From the NCBI GenBank assembly GCA_020636325.1, contig JACJYC010000004.1, positions 372,001 through 436,000 of the forward strand: 64,000 nucleotides of DNA, in the 5' to 3' direction. Origin of the DNA: Lewinellaceae bacterium (GTDB taxonomy: Bacteria; Bacteroidota; Bacteroidia; Chitinophagales; Saprospiraceae). The notes beneath the pieces are model-generated. The model ran no database searches, was not told the origin of the DNA, and saw only the letters and a list, made by a program, of their open reading frames with translations. This document shows positions 53,021 to 62,600 of this stretch, in pieces; position 1 is the first letter of the stretch; each line of letters starts with the position of its first letter. Both the position numbers and the translations under genes were made by a program.

Positions 53021-53962
53021 TCAGGAGGCAGCCGGTTGTTTTTGTCCCATCCGATCGATGAAATAGACCAAAGCGAAGCCGGCCAAAGCGGCAATGATGA
53101 CGCCGGCGATCATGGGGTCGCCCTCATATTGTGCGGGCAGTACGCTTTTTTCGATAAAGGGCACCATGACGCCGTGGCTGTTCATGCGGAATTCCGTCAC
53201 GACCCGCCAGGGCCAGATCCGGTTCAGGGAGCCTGCCATGAACCCGGTCAGCAAGCCCAGGGTCTGGAAGTGAAAGTTTTTGAAGGTCCAGGTCAATATG
53301 CGCGAAAAAACCGCCAGGCCGGTGAGTGCGCCGAGTGCGAATATGAAAACGGTTTTGAAATTGGCGGCATCAGGATTGGATAACAACCCTTTGACGGACC
53401 CCAGAATGAAACCGTACATGCCCAGGAGGAGCAGGATGAAACTGCCGGAAATGCCGGGCAACATGAGCGCTGAAATGGCAATGAAGCCGGACAGAAAAAT
53501 AAACCAGCCGGCCTGAATGCCTTGTGCAGGGCTTGCGACGGTAATGTAGAAGGCGATCGCGGCGCCTGCCAGGAGGGACAGGATGACCGAGGCGCTCCAG
53601 GTTTTGATCTGTTTGCCGATAAACAGGATGGAAGCGATAATGAGGCCGAAGAAGAAGGCCCAGAGCAGTTGGGGATAGCGTTCCATCAACCGGGATATCC
53701 CGAATACGCCCCCGATCAGGCCGGCGGCCATTCCGGCCAGCAGGTTGACGAGCCAGGTTCCGTTGGCTTTTTCCCAGGCCTGCCGGATGCCTTCTTCCCG
53801 AAGGACTTTGATCAGGGTGGTGCTCAGCAGGGTTTTGATGGTCAGCAGCAGCTTCTCATAAATCCCGGTAACAAAGGCAAGCGTGCCCCCGGAGACGCCG
53901 GGAATCACCTCGGCAATCCCCATGGCCATGCCTTTCAGAAATAGTAGAATACGGCTTTTCAT
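53021..53962 (-). CDS. DUF368 membrane protein, probable polyprenyl-phosphate translocase (PopT family)
   Basis: 313 residues, about eight transmembrane helices. Family signature at the start: KGMAMGIAEVIPGVSGGTLA, repeated in inverted form in the middle (GFIAISALMLPGISGSFILL). DUF368 proteins were recently shown in other bacteria to return undecaprenyl phosphate across the membrane. uppP, which makes that phosphate, lies three genes upstream on the same strand, which supports the role here. Last gene of the minus-strand envelope group except for the barrel gene 76 bases on. Confidence 0.9.
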   Translation of the reverse strand: MKSRILLFLKGMAMGIAEVIPGVSGGTLAFVTGIYEKLLLTIKTLLSTTLIKVLREEGIRQAWEKANGTWLVNLLAGMAAGLIGGVFGISRLMERYPQLLWAFFFGLIIASILFIGKQIKTWSASVILSLLAGAAIAFYITVASPAQGIQAGWFIFLSGFIAISALMLPGISGSFILLLLGMYGFILGSVKGLLSNPDAANFKTVFIFALGALTGLAVFSRILTWTFKNFHFQTLGLLTGFMAGSLNRIWPWRVVTEFRMNSHGVMVPFIEKSVLPAQYEGDPMIAGVIIAALAGFALVYFIDRMGQKQPAAS

Positions 53963-54004
53963 GGCGGCAAATGTAGCGATTTTCCGGATCGGCGCCCCGG
54001 AATT

Positions 54005-55519
54005 TTATTTGGAATAATCCAGAATGATGGCCCAGAGCTTCTCGAAGGGGATGACCTCCAGTTCTTCGATATGGCCCCTGTAGAAAAAAGGTTTGGATTG
54101 GATGGCTTTGATGTATTTATTGGTCTTTGTTTGTTTGTCCACCAGGTAGTTGTTTTTCCTGAGCAGGTGGAGCGCCCGGATGAACTGAACGGCCCGGAAG
54201 GAATTATCGGATTTCAGGTTTTTGTGTTCCATGGCTTTCAGTTGCTCGATCCTGGCGGAGATTTCGGTGTATTGGCGGCGGTCGAACAAGAACAGGATCT
54301 GAAGGAAAATATGCAGGACCTTCAGGGTCTTGAGCGATTTGCCGTAATTGCCGGGATCCTTGAGGAACTGGTCGACACTAAAGCCTTTTTTTCTACTCTT
54401 GGCGGTTTCCAGGGGCTGTGACAGCGAACGCCAATTGGCCAGGAAATAAACGTAACCCTTGAAGATCTCCCATTTATCCCGGGTATCCGAATCCAGTTTC
54501 TTGAATTCCGGGGCGGACAGCACCTGGTTGAGGATGGCCATGGCCTGGATGTAATTTTCGGAGTGAAGGGCCAGCAGCAGGTAATATTCCATAAACTGGA
54601 ACCATTCCTGGTTGGGGCCGCCGAATTTCCGGATCAGCTGGTTGGCGCAATCCTGGCCTTCCCTGAATTTTTGCAGGTGGAGGAAGGCCGACATTTTCTT
54701 GATCTGGAAAGCCACCATTTTGCTCTTCTGGAAAAACAGGGGCTGGTTTTCGATATAGGATTCCGCTTCGTTGGCGATCTCGATGACCAGGTCAAATTCT
54801 CGTTTCAGCTCGTAAAACAGGGCCCAAACGAAATAACCGTAGTATTGGACGATAGGGGAGTCGAAGTTCTCCGAAAGGGTCATCATGCGGTTGCAATACC
54901 CTTCCAGGGTCATCATCAGGTTTTGTTTGCCGGCCAGGGACTGGTTGTACAGCAGGGTCACCTGCTGAAAGATTTCTTCGGTCTGCAATTCGGCTTCCAG
55001 GATCGGCAGGAACTGCTTGAGGTGGTCATCATAGATTTTGAAATCCTTTTCATTCCCGCCGGCGGTGGCCTGGGCCCTCAGCAATCTGGAACAATTGACG
55101 ACCAGGTCGGAAAACCGGTATTTAAGCGCAAGGGTAAGAATGCTCTTGGCCAGGTTTTCGGCGGCTGCGAAGGCATTGTTGCTTTGCAGGATCTGGACGC
55201 AAGCCCAGTCCTTGTTGCAGTTGTAGTAGGTCCTGTCGTAGGTGGAAGCGGTAGGCTGGTTCAGGTCCAGAAAAAACAGGGTGTTCAGCAATCTTTTCTT
55301 GAACCTGGATTTAAGCTGGCGGTACCTGGCGTCTCCGGGGCCGCAGCGATAAAGCTGTTGGGCGGCTTCCCGGTCATTTTTGAAGCGTTCGGAAGAAACC
55401 GCCTCATAAAATTCGTTGAATTTGCTGTTTTTATGTTTTAGCGTTGCTTCGTCAAAAACTTCTATTTTTTTGACTTTTTTCTTGTTTGCCACCTTGGCAA
55501 TCTCTAAAAGTATTTTCAT
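54005..55519 (-). CDS. Large helical (TPR-like) protein of unknown function
   Basis: 504 residues, no family recognised. Basic N-terminus (KVANKKKVKKIEVFDEATLK), then continuous amphipathic helices with TPR-like packing (AFAAAENLAKSILTLALKYR, FVWALFYELKREFDLVIEI, LLALHSENYIQAMAILNQVL, LHIFLQILFLFDRRQYTEI). No signal peptide or membrane helix. The N-terminus resembles that of helical cytoplasmic proteins found in several paralogues in Saprospiria, from memory only. It starts 120 bases after truB and ends 42 bases before DUF368, so it may be in the same transcript. Confidence 0.7.
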   Translation of the reverse strand: MKILLEIAKVANKKKVKKIEVFDEATLKHKNSKFNEFYEAVSSERFKNDREAAQQLYRCGPGDARYRQLKSRFKKRLLNTLFFLDLNQPTASTYDRTYYNCNKDWACVQILQSNNAFAAAENLAKSILTLALKYRFSDLVVNCSRLLRAQATAGGNEKDFKIYDDHLKQFLPILEAELQTEEIFQQVTLLYNQSLAGKQNLMMTLEGYCNRMMTLSENFDSPIVQYYGYFVWALFYELKREFDLVIEIANEAESYIENQPLFFQKSKMVAFQIKKMSAFLHLQKFREGQDCANQLIRKFGGPNQEWFQFMEYYLLLALHSENYIQAMAILNQVLSAPEFKKLDSDTRDKWEIFKGYVYFLANWRSLSQPLETAKSRKKGFSVDQFLKDPGNYGKSLKTLKVLHIFLQILFLFDRRQYTEISARIEQLKAMEHKNLKSDNSFRAVQFIRALHLLRKNNYLVDKQTKTNKYIKAIQSKPFFYRGHIEELEVIPFEKLWAIILDYSK

Positions 55520-55639
55520 GGGTGTTCTCTGTGTAAAGGGTCTCCGTTATGCTTGTTGAACAGGTTGTAAATATAAATTTTTTTAATTTACCTTGTCACA
55601 AATCGCATTTTTTTTCACGAAAATATCGGCCCGGCGGCA

Positions 55640-56365
55640 TTATAGCGGAGAGGGCCCCGATTCGAGGGCGTCGATCAGGTCGTCCAGTTGCCAGGCATCC
55701 CGGATATGGAACGGCCCTACGGAGGTACGGCGCAGGGCCGTGAGGTAAGCGCCGCTATTGAGCGCGGCGCCGAAATCAAAGGCCAGGGACCGGATATAGG
55801 TGCCTTTGCTGCAATGTACGCTGAAATCCACCTCGGGCAGTTCAACCCGGGTAAGTTCAAAGTCATAAATTTTAACAGGCCGGGCTTCGACGGTGACTTT
55901 TTCCCCTTTGCGCGCCCTTTTGTAAAGGGGCTGGCCATCGACCTTGATGGCTGAAAAGACGGGGGGAACCTGTTCGATCCGGCCGATGAACTGATGCCGG
56001 GCGGCTTCGAGTTGCTGTTGGGTGATGTGATCGTAAGGAAAGGTTTCGTCAATTTCCGTTTCGCTGTCGTAGGAGGGGGTGGTGGCGCCGAGCCGGAGGG
56101 TGCCGGTATACGTTTTGTCCAGGCCCTGAAAATCCAGCAATTTTTTGGTGGCCTTCCCGGTACAAAGAATCAGCAGGCCCGTTGCCATGGGATCCAGGGT
56201 GCCGGCATGGCCGACTTTGATTTTCCTGACCTGAAGCCGGTGCTTGAGTTTGTAACGGACCTTGTTGACCACATCAAAAGAGGTCCAGCCGGCGGGTTTG
56301 TCGACCAGCAATGTTGCACCGTTTATGAAGTCGTATTGTTCTAGCGGTATACCTTCGTCGTCCAT
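55640..56365 (-). CDS. truB: tRNA pseudouridine-55 synthase
   Basis: 241 residues. Converts U55 of the tRNA T-loop to pseudouridine. Motifs in order: VDKPAGWTSFDVVNKVR, KVGHAGTLDPMATGLL with catalytic Asp58, YTGTLRLGATTPSYDSETE, QVPPVFSAIKVDGQPLYKRA and CSKGTYIRSLAFDFG. Typical length for the Bacteroidota form, lacking a long PUA tail. Six bases after uppP, in the ftsX-DUF3098-uppP-truB run. Confidence 0.96.
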   Translation of the reverse strand: MDDEGIPLEQYDFINGATLLVDKPAGWTSFDVVNKVRYKLKHRLQVRKIKVGHAGTLDPMATGLLILCTGKATKKLLDFQGLDKTYTGTLRLGATTPSYDSETEIDETFPYDHITQQQLEAARHQFIGRIEQVPPVFSAIKVDGQPLYKRARKGEKVTVEARPVKIYDFELTRVELPEVDFSVHCSKGTYIRSLAFDFGAALNSGAYLTALRRTSVGPFHIRDAWQLDDLIDALESGPSPL

Positions 56366-56371
56366 ATGCGC

Positions 56372-57169
56372 CTATCTAAAAAGAGCAAATGCTATAGCGA
56401 TAATGCCAACAATCCAGCAATATATAGAAAAATAGGTTAATTTACTGTTTTTGACCAGCCGAATCATCCAGGCGCAGGCTATATAACCGCAGATAAAGGC
56501 GGCTGCGAAGCCGACCAGCAGGGCCGGGCCGTTGACGGCATCCTGTGTGAATTCGCCGCCCATGAGATCTTTGGCCATTTTGCCCAGGATGAGGGGAACA
56601 ACCATGAGGAAAGAGAACCGCGCCGCCTTTTCCCGGTCAATGCCAAGGAGGACGGAAGTGGAAATCGTTGCCCCGGATCTGGAAAGGCCGGGCAAAATTG
56701 CGACAGCCTGGGCCGCACCGACCATCAGGGCGTCCAGATAGCTGACCTTCCGTTCCGTTTTTCTGGCCCGGTCTGCCAGCAGCAGCAATACGCCGGTCAG
56801 GATCAGCATTGCGCCGACCAGCAGGATCTGGTGGTTGAAGAAGGTCTCGATCTCGGATTCCAGCAGAATGCCTGCTGCGGCCGCCGGGATCATGGAAATG
56901 ACGATTTTGAAGGCGAACGATTTTTCTTCATTCCAGGACGGGCTGAACAAGCCTTTCAGGATCCAGAGAATATCCTTCCGGAAAACGACGATGGTGCTGA
57001 GCGCCGTAGCGGCGTGGAGCGTCACGGTCAGCAACAGGCTTTGTTCCGGGACGGAATGATCGCCGAGGAGGACTTTTGCCAATTCGAGGTGGCCGCTGCT
57101 GCTGATCGGCAGGAATTCGGTAAATCCCTGGATAATGCCGAGAATGACATTGGTGAAAATTTCTCCCAT
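56372..57169 (-). CDS. uppP: Undecaprenyl-diphosphate phosphatase
   Basis: 265 residues from ATG 57169 (a TTG two codons upstream is possible). Integral membrane enzyme removing the terminal phosphate of undecaprenyl pyrophosphate to recycle the lipid carrier for peptidoglycan and O-antigen. BacA/UppP motifs: GIIQGFTEFLPISSSGHLEL with the catalytic glutamate, and the second motif LPGLSRSGATISTSVLLG. About eight helices. Lies between DUF3098 and truB. Confidence 0.96.
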   Translation of the reverse strand: MGEIFTNVILGIIQGFTEFLPISSSGHLELAKVLLGDHSVPEQSLLLTVTLHAATALSTIVVFRKDILWILKGLFSPSWNEEKSFAFKIVISMIPAAAAGILLESEIETFFNHQILLVGAMLILTGVLLLLADRARKTERKVSYLDALMVGAAQAVAILPGLSRSGATISTSVLLGIDREKAARFSFLMVVPLILGKMAKDLMGGEFTQDAVNGPALLVGFAAAFICGYIACAWMIRLVKNSKLTYFSIYCWIVGIIAIAFALFR

Positions 57170-57184
57170 GGTCAAGGGCGGGGC

Positions 57185-57508
57185 TTATTTCTTGAAAATG
57201 GCGTAGATTTCAAGGATCAGCCCGGCCAGGATTACCATTGGCGCCAGTACGGTGCGGCGGAAGCTGTAGATCTGTTCGGGCTTCCACTCGTCGGGGCTGG
57301 CCATACCGCCGCCGGACATGAGCAGCATGCCCAGGAAGATCAGGGCAACGCCGCCCAGCATCCAGATATAGGTATTCCGGCTGAACACCAGCTCAGCGGT
57401 TTTTTTCTCAACCGTTCTTGGCGCGCGTGCTGTTCGTTCCGCTTTTTGTTTCGACTCGGCCGAAACGCCGGTTGAAACCACTACTTTTTTCTTTTTACCT
57501 GTACTCAT
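57185..57508 (-). CDS. DUF3098 small membrane protein
   Basis: 107 residues. A basic, low-complexity cytoplasmic start (residues 1-40) leads into two helices: IWMLGGVALIFLGMLLMSGG and TVLAPMVILAGLILEIYAIF. Between them is the family loop PDEWKPEQIYSFRRTVLAP. DUF3098 is regularly found between ftsX and uppP in Bacteroidota, as here (50 and 15 bases away). Function unknown, presumably linked to cell division or wall synthesis. Confidence 0.9.
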   Translation of the reverse strand: MSTGKKKKVVVSTGVSAESKQKAERTARAPRTVEKKTAELVFSRNTYIWMLGGVALIFLGMLLMSGGGMASPDEWKPEQIYSFRRTVLAPMVILAGLILEIYAIFKK

Positions 57509-57558
57509 CCGAAAAGATTGATTAAGAAAATCTGCGCAAAAATGAGGGAAAAAATTGG

Positions 57559-58437
57559 CTAGTACAAGTCATCCACCCTCATCTTAAGGTATTTTTTAAC
57601 GACCAGAAAGGTGCTGAACCCGCTGATGGCCGCTCCGAGCAGGGCCAACCCGGCAAATAACCAGATCATTCCGCCCATGGTGGCGGCCGGATCCAGTTCG
57701 GGCGCCTTGCTGCTGATCCAGGAGATCAGCCCCATGAGGCCTGCTATGGCGATGCAGGCGCCGAGCAATCCGTGCCGGATCGCCCGCAGGATATACGGGC
57801 GGCTGATGAATTCCCAGGTGGCGCCGACCAGCTCCATATTTTTGATCATAAACCGGTTGGCAAACAAAGACAGGCGAATGGTGTTGTGTATGAGAAAACC
57901 GGTAGCCAGGACCGTAAGGATGGTAACGACCGCTACGATCCAGTTCAGCTTGCCGATGTTCACAGCCACCTGTTTGAAAAAGTTTTCCTGGTAGTAAACG
58001 TCCTGTATCTGGGGTTGCTGCAACAGGGTGCGGCGGATACCGGCCAGGCTGTCGGTCTCGATATATTCGGATCGGACATTGAATTGGAGGATATCGAAAA
58101 AGGGATTGGGCAGGTCAAGCTTCAGGACTTCTTCTCCCATTTCCTCACTCATGATGCGGGCGGCTTCATCCCTGGAGGTAAACTGAACGGACCCGGGTTT
58201 GACAAAGGAGGTTTCGTTCAATTTGCGCTGAAGGGCCGCAATTTCGTCGGTAGAAGCGCCGTCTTTCAGTTCAACCAGGATGTTGATGCCTTCCCGGAAT
58301 CCTTTGATCAGGTTGCGCGACTGAAGGGACAACAAACCGAAGAAACCCAGCAGGAACAAGGCCAGGGCCATACTCAGGATAGCATAGATGTAATTGGGCC
58401 TGGCCGAGGAAAGGCTGCTTTCGGAATTTTCCGCCAT
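57559..58437 (-). CDS. ftsX: Cell-division permease FtsX
   Basis: 292 residues. N-terminal helix (IYAILSMALALFLLGFFGLL), an extracytoplasmic domain (about 45-165: FREGINILVELKDGASTDEI, VQFTSRDEAARIM, NPFFDILQFNVRSEY), then three helices (WIVAVVTILTVLATGFLIHN, LGACIAIAGLMGLISWISS, WLFAGLALLGAAISGFSTF) with the conserved NTIRLSLFANRFMIKNMELVGAT-type coupling segment. With FtsE it forms an ABC-type complex that activates wall hydrolases; ftsE is not in the window. First gene of the envelope run. Confidence 0.93.
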   Translation of the reverse strand: MAENSESSLSSARPNYIYAILSMALALFLLGFFGLLSLQSRNLIKGFREGINILVELKDGASTDEIAALQRKLNETSFVKPGSVQFTSRDEAARIMSEEMGEEVLKLDLPNPFFDILQFNVRSEYIETDSLAGIRRTLLQQPQIQDVYYQENFFKQVAVNIGKLNWIVAVVTILTVLATGFLIHNTIRLSLFANRFMIKNMELVGATWEFISRPYILRAIRHGLLGACIAIAGLMGLISWISSKAPELDPAATMGGMIWLFAGLALLGAAISGFSTFLVVKKYLKMRVDDLY

Positions 58438-58457
58438 TTTAATGCTGAAATATGATG

Positions 58458-58465
58458 CGAAGATA
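58458..58465 (-). promoter_or_regulatory. Possible -7 element TATCTTCG for the ftsX run
   Basis: TAnnTTCG variant, 20 bases before the ftsX ATG. One mismatch to consensus. Confidence 0.3.
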
Positions 58466-58527
58466 GCAACTTTGGCGGATTACCGGACGATTCTCTGCTT
58501 TTGAATGGGATTCAGGTATATATTTCA

Positions 58528-58535
58528 TACCTTTA
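58528..58535 (+). promoter_or_regulatory. Possible -7 element TACCTTTA for the 58549 gene
   Basis: One mismatch to TAnnTTTG, 13 bases before the ATG at 58549. Confidence 0.25.
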
Positions 58536-58548
58536 GATAAATTTATAC

Positions 58549-59007
58549 ATGAAATCGACCACCGACCAATTTTTCAAACGGATCGAGAATCCGATGTTCC
58601 AGGCAGCAGTTGCTATCGGCATGGTCCTGGTCCTGATGGTTTCCGGGAAGCTGGTGCGCATGTCGGGGCTGATAACGGTTCCGGTCCTTTTTCCCTGGAT
58701 GACGGCGGCTGCTTTCATGTTGTTATTCGCGATGTTCAACAGCGTCATTTCCCTCTCCGTGGCGGATATGATCAAGTACTGGGGGCGGTCGGTATACGGC
58801 TTCCTGGGCCTTGCCGCGGGCGCCGGATTCCTGGCTTACCTGTTCTCATCCATTCCCATCGGCGAGGCCGGGTCCTATCGATGGATATACGTAGTGGTTT
58901 CATTCGGCTATCTGGTTTTTCTGATTATCATGGCCTTGGTCCGCAAAATTGTCGAATTCGCGGAAAAGGAGGAATGGACGCAACCGCGACAACGGCGTAA
59001 GCGTTAA
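58549..59007 (+). CDS. Four-helix membrane protein of unknown function
   Basis: 152 residues. Helices at about 17-34 (MFQAAVAIGMVLVLMVSG), 44-70 (LFPWMTAAAFMLLFAMFN), 82-101 (YGFLGLAAGAGFLAYLFSS) and 112-132 (WIYVVVSFGYLVFLIIMALV), with a basic cytoplasmic tail (QPRQRRKR). No family recognised. Divergent from ftsX by 111 bases and 29 bases before msrB. Confidence 0.65.
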   Translation: MKSTTDQFFKRIENPMFQAAVAIGMVLVLMVSGKLVRMSGLITVPVLFPWMTAAAFMLLFAMFNSVISLSVADMIKYWGRSVYGFLGLAAGAGFLAYLFSSIPIGEAGSYRWIYVVVSFGYLVFLIIMALVRKIVEFAEKEEWTQPRQRRKR

Positions 59008-59036
59008 ATCCCTAGTATTGTAAAAAAAATAAAACC

Positions 59037-59567
59037 ATGCGTTTCTTACTCACAGCCGTTTTCGGCTTAATTTTAGGCTCTACTTCCTGCCAACGCGCGC
59101 AACAACCTGCAAATGACCAGAAAACAACGGTTTCCGCTGCCGGCGACGGGATCCAAAAGGTGACCAAATCAGACGCAGAGTGGAAATCGGAACTCACTGA
59201 CATGGAATACTACGTCCTTCGCCAGGCGGGCACCGAGCGCGCTTTTTCCGGAAAATACTGGGACAATCACGAGGACGGAATCTATACCTGCGCAGCCTGC
59301 GGGCTCCCCTTGTTCGACTCAAAGACCAAGTTCGAATCGGGCACCGGATGGCCCAGTTTCTACGAGCCGATCAAAAAAGGCAACGTTATCGATAAAACAG
59401 ACAAGTCCCACGGTATGGTCCGGAGCGAGGTATTGTGTGCACGTTGTGAAGGCCACCTGGGCCATGTATTCGACGACGGACCGGCGCCCACCGGACTGCG
59501 GTATTGCATGAATTCCGTTTCGCTGGATTTTATTAAGCGGGCGGACGTGAAAAATTCCGGCAAATAA
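59037..59567 (+). CDS. msrB: Peptide-methionine (R)-S-oxide reductase, exported
   Basis: 176 residues. Repairs R-methionine sulfoxide in proteins. Zinc cysteines Cys85/Cys88 (CAAC) and Cys134/Cys137 (CARC), GTGWPSF at 102-108, and catalytic Cys157 (RYCMNSVSLDF). Residues 1-18 (RFLLTAVFGLILGSTSC) look like a lipoprotein signal, with a weak lipobox (STSC). Hence a periplasmic or membrane-attached enzyme repairing secreted proteins, not the cytoplasmic form. No msrA is fused or adjacent. Confidence 0.93.
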   Translation: MRFLLTAVFGLILGSTSCQRAQQPANDQKTTVSAAGDGIQKVTKSDAEWKSELTDMEYYVLRQAGTERAFSGKYWDNHEDGIYTCAACGLPLFDSKTKFESGTGWPSFYEPIKKGNVIDKTDKSHGMVRSEVLCARCEGHLGHVFDDGPAPTGLRYCMNSVSLDFIKRADVKNSGK

Positions 59568-59684
59568 GTAACACCGGGCTCCGTTTTTCAGTATAATCAG
59601 TTGTCTCCCCTTGCTGGTTTAAGTATGGCTGCATCCTTTGCTGCAAACCATGATTTTTAACCAAACAAAATAATTTCCGCTAGT

Positions 59685-62600
59685 ATGAAGACAACTGAAC
59701 GCTTCACCAGAAAACTGCCCCGGATCCTTGTCTTTTCATTTGTTCTCCTGTTGTTGATCCCGAACCTCCATGCGCAGATCAGCAGGGGAGGGGCGCCCCG
59801 GAGCTTCAGCGCTGCCCTGACCGGTACGGTCCAGACGGTGACCACGCCGGCGGTTGACCTCACTCGGGTCCGGGCTGAGGATGAGGAAAACGACGGCACC
59901 AACAGCCCTATCCGGTTTGCGATCCCGTTCAAGGTCCACCTGACCCTGGAAAATGCAGGTACCTGGACCGAGTTGACCGGCGGAGACCGGATCTGGAGGT
60001 TGCGCGTGCATTGCCCGGACGCGCAATCCATCAACTTCCTGTACGACGATTTCCATATGCCCGAGGGCGGGCTGTTCTACCTGTATACCCCCGACCACAA
60101 CCAGGTGCTCGGCGCTTTCGGAGCGCACAATAACCGGCCTTACAGCGGGTTTGCCACCGCCGTGACCATCGGGGATGAAATCATGCTGGAATATTTCGAA
60201 CCGGCTGCCGACCGGGGGCGCGGACGGATCTCCATTGCCCAGATCGCTCACGGATACCGGTTTTTCGGCGAAGACGGCAGTGAGGGGTTGGGCGACGGGG
60301 GGGCGTGCCAGGTAAATGTCAACTGTTCGCCGGAAGGCGATAACTGGCAGGTGGAGAAAAAGAGCGTCGCCCGGATCGTCGTGAACGGCTCGGCCCTGTG
60401 CACAGGGACCCTGATCAACAATTCGGCCCAGGATTGCACGCCCTATTTCCTGACCGCCAACCACTGCATAGAAGGCAGCTACGATGCCGTGACCAATCCG
60501 AATATTCCGGGATTTGTATTCTACTGGAATTATGAAAGGCCGGGCTGCCCCAATACCGGAACGCCGCCCAACCAGACCACCTCCGGCGCGACGGTTGTTG
60601 CCAATCCGAGCGTCGGCGGAAATGCCGCCGCTTCTTCGGATTTTGCCCTGCTCCGGCTGACTTCCAACCCGGTGGACGTGTACGATGTGTATTTTGCCGG
60701 GTTCGATGCTTCGGGCTCGCCGGGAACCGGCGGGGTCGGCATCCACCATCCTGCGGGAGACGCCAAGAAGATTGCCACCCATAATATTACCCCGACCTCG
60801 GTGGTGAGCGACCATTTCTGGCGCATTTTCTGGTCACAGACGCCCAACGGTTGGAGTGTGACGGAAGGCGGATCGTCCGGATCCGGATTGTTCAACAGCC
60901 AGAAAAGACTCATCGGCCAGCTTTTCGGCGGATTTGCGGGGGGACAACCCAACTGCTCCGACCCCGCCAACGACGAAGGGGACTACGGCAAACTTTCCTA
61001 TTCATGGAACAATAACGGCGCAACGGACAGCCGGCGAAGGCTGCGCGATTGGCTCGACCCCGTCGGCGGCGGGTCCATCACGGTGGTCAACGGCCAATCG
61101 ACCTGCGTACCGCTCAACTGCCAGATCAGCGGGGCGGGCCTGTCCAATATCGCCTGCCACGACAACGGGACCGATACCCCGACGGATGACTATATTACCT
61201 TTACCCTTAATCCGGCCGGGATGGATATCGGCCAGAGCTATTCGGTTTCAGGCGCGACCCTCACGCCCAACACAGGCGTTTACGGCGCCCCGACAACCTT
61301 CACCGCTGCGGCAGGGTCGGCAAGCGGGCCCAATCTCAACCTGACCATTACCGACTCGTTCAGCTCCGGCTGCCAGGCCTCGGTTACGGTGACGCCGCCC
61401 GGCGCCTGCAGCGTTGTCGTACCCTGTTCGATTGACAATGCCACAATTACCAATATCCAATGCAAGGATAACGATACACCCGGCAACCCGGCGGACGATT
61501 ATATCTCCTTCCAATTGACCGTGACCGGAACCAATACCGGCTCCACGTACAGGGTGATCGGCCCGGTAGTGGGCAGTAACCGGGGCTCCTACGGCGTACC
61601 TAAGGGCTTCAGGACCACTGCGGGTACCGCCGGCAACGGGAACATCACCCTGACCATCCAGGATTTTTCCAATGCGAGCTGTTCCCTGACGGTGGTTTTG
61701 ACCGACCCCGGTTCGTGCAGTGTCGCCATTCCAGACTGCGATCTGACCGGCGCCGGATTATCAGGCATCAGTTGCAACAATAACGGAACCGCCGCCAATG
61801 ACAGCGACGACAGGATCACGTTCAACCTTTCGCCTGCGGGCATTTCCCTGGGGACACAGTACACCGTTTCCGGTACGGGCGTGCCGACGCAGACAGGCGT
61901 CTACGGGCAGGTATCCGCCTTTACGAGCAACCCGGGTACGGCGGGGAACGGCAACCTGACGCTCAAGATCATCGACGGATCGGATACGGGCTGCCAGTTG
62001 ACATTTACAGTGACCGATCCGGGCAGTTGTTCGGGCAATCCGCCTCCGCCTGTTTGTTCGCTCGTTTCGGCCAACCTAACCGGAGTTGCCTGCCAGGATA
62101 ACGGTACGCCGTCCAACCCGGCAGATGATTACCTGACGTTCACGCTGAACCCTTCCGGATCGGCGCTGGGCAGCGGGTACGCCGTTTCGGGGGCGCTCTT
62201 GAGTCCGGCAGGCGGTGCATACGGCAGTGCGACCACTTTCGCCACGGCGCCCGGCTCTGCGAATGGGGGCAACCTGAATCTGACGATAACGGATAACGGG
62301 ACTGCCGGCTGCCAGCTCAGCTTTACGGTGATCAACCCCGGGACCTGCTCCAACGCAACCGGGCCGGATTGCAGCGTTCAGGCGGCCGTATGCCAGAATG
62401 CCACCATCAATATCGGATCAAACGGGGCGGCGGTACTGGATCCCCAGCTCCTGGCTGCCGGGCCTGATCCCTCCTGCGAATACAACGTAAAACTCATCAG
62501 CCCGAGGAGCAATGTCTTTACCTGCGGGAGCCTTGGGGTCAAGCCCGTGACGATTCGCGTAACGGATTCGAACGGTCAAAGCATGTCCTGTACGGTGCAG

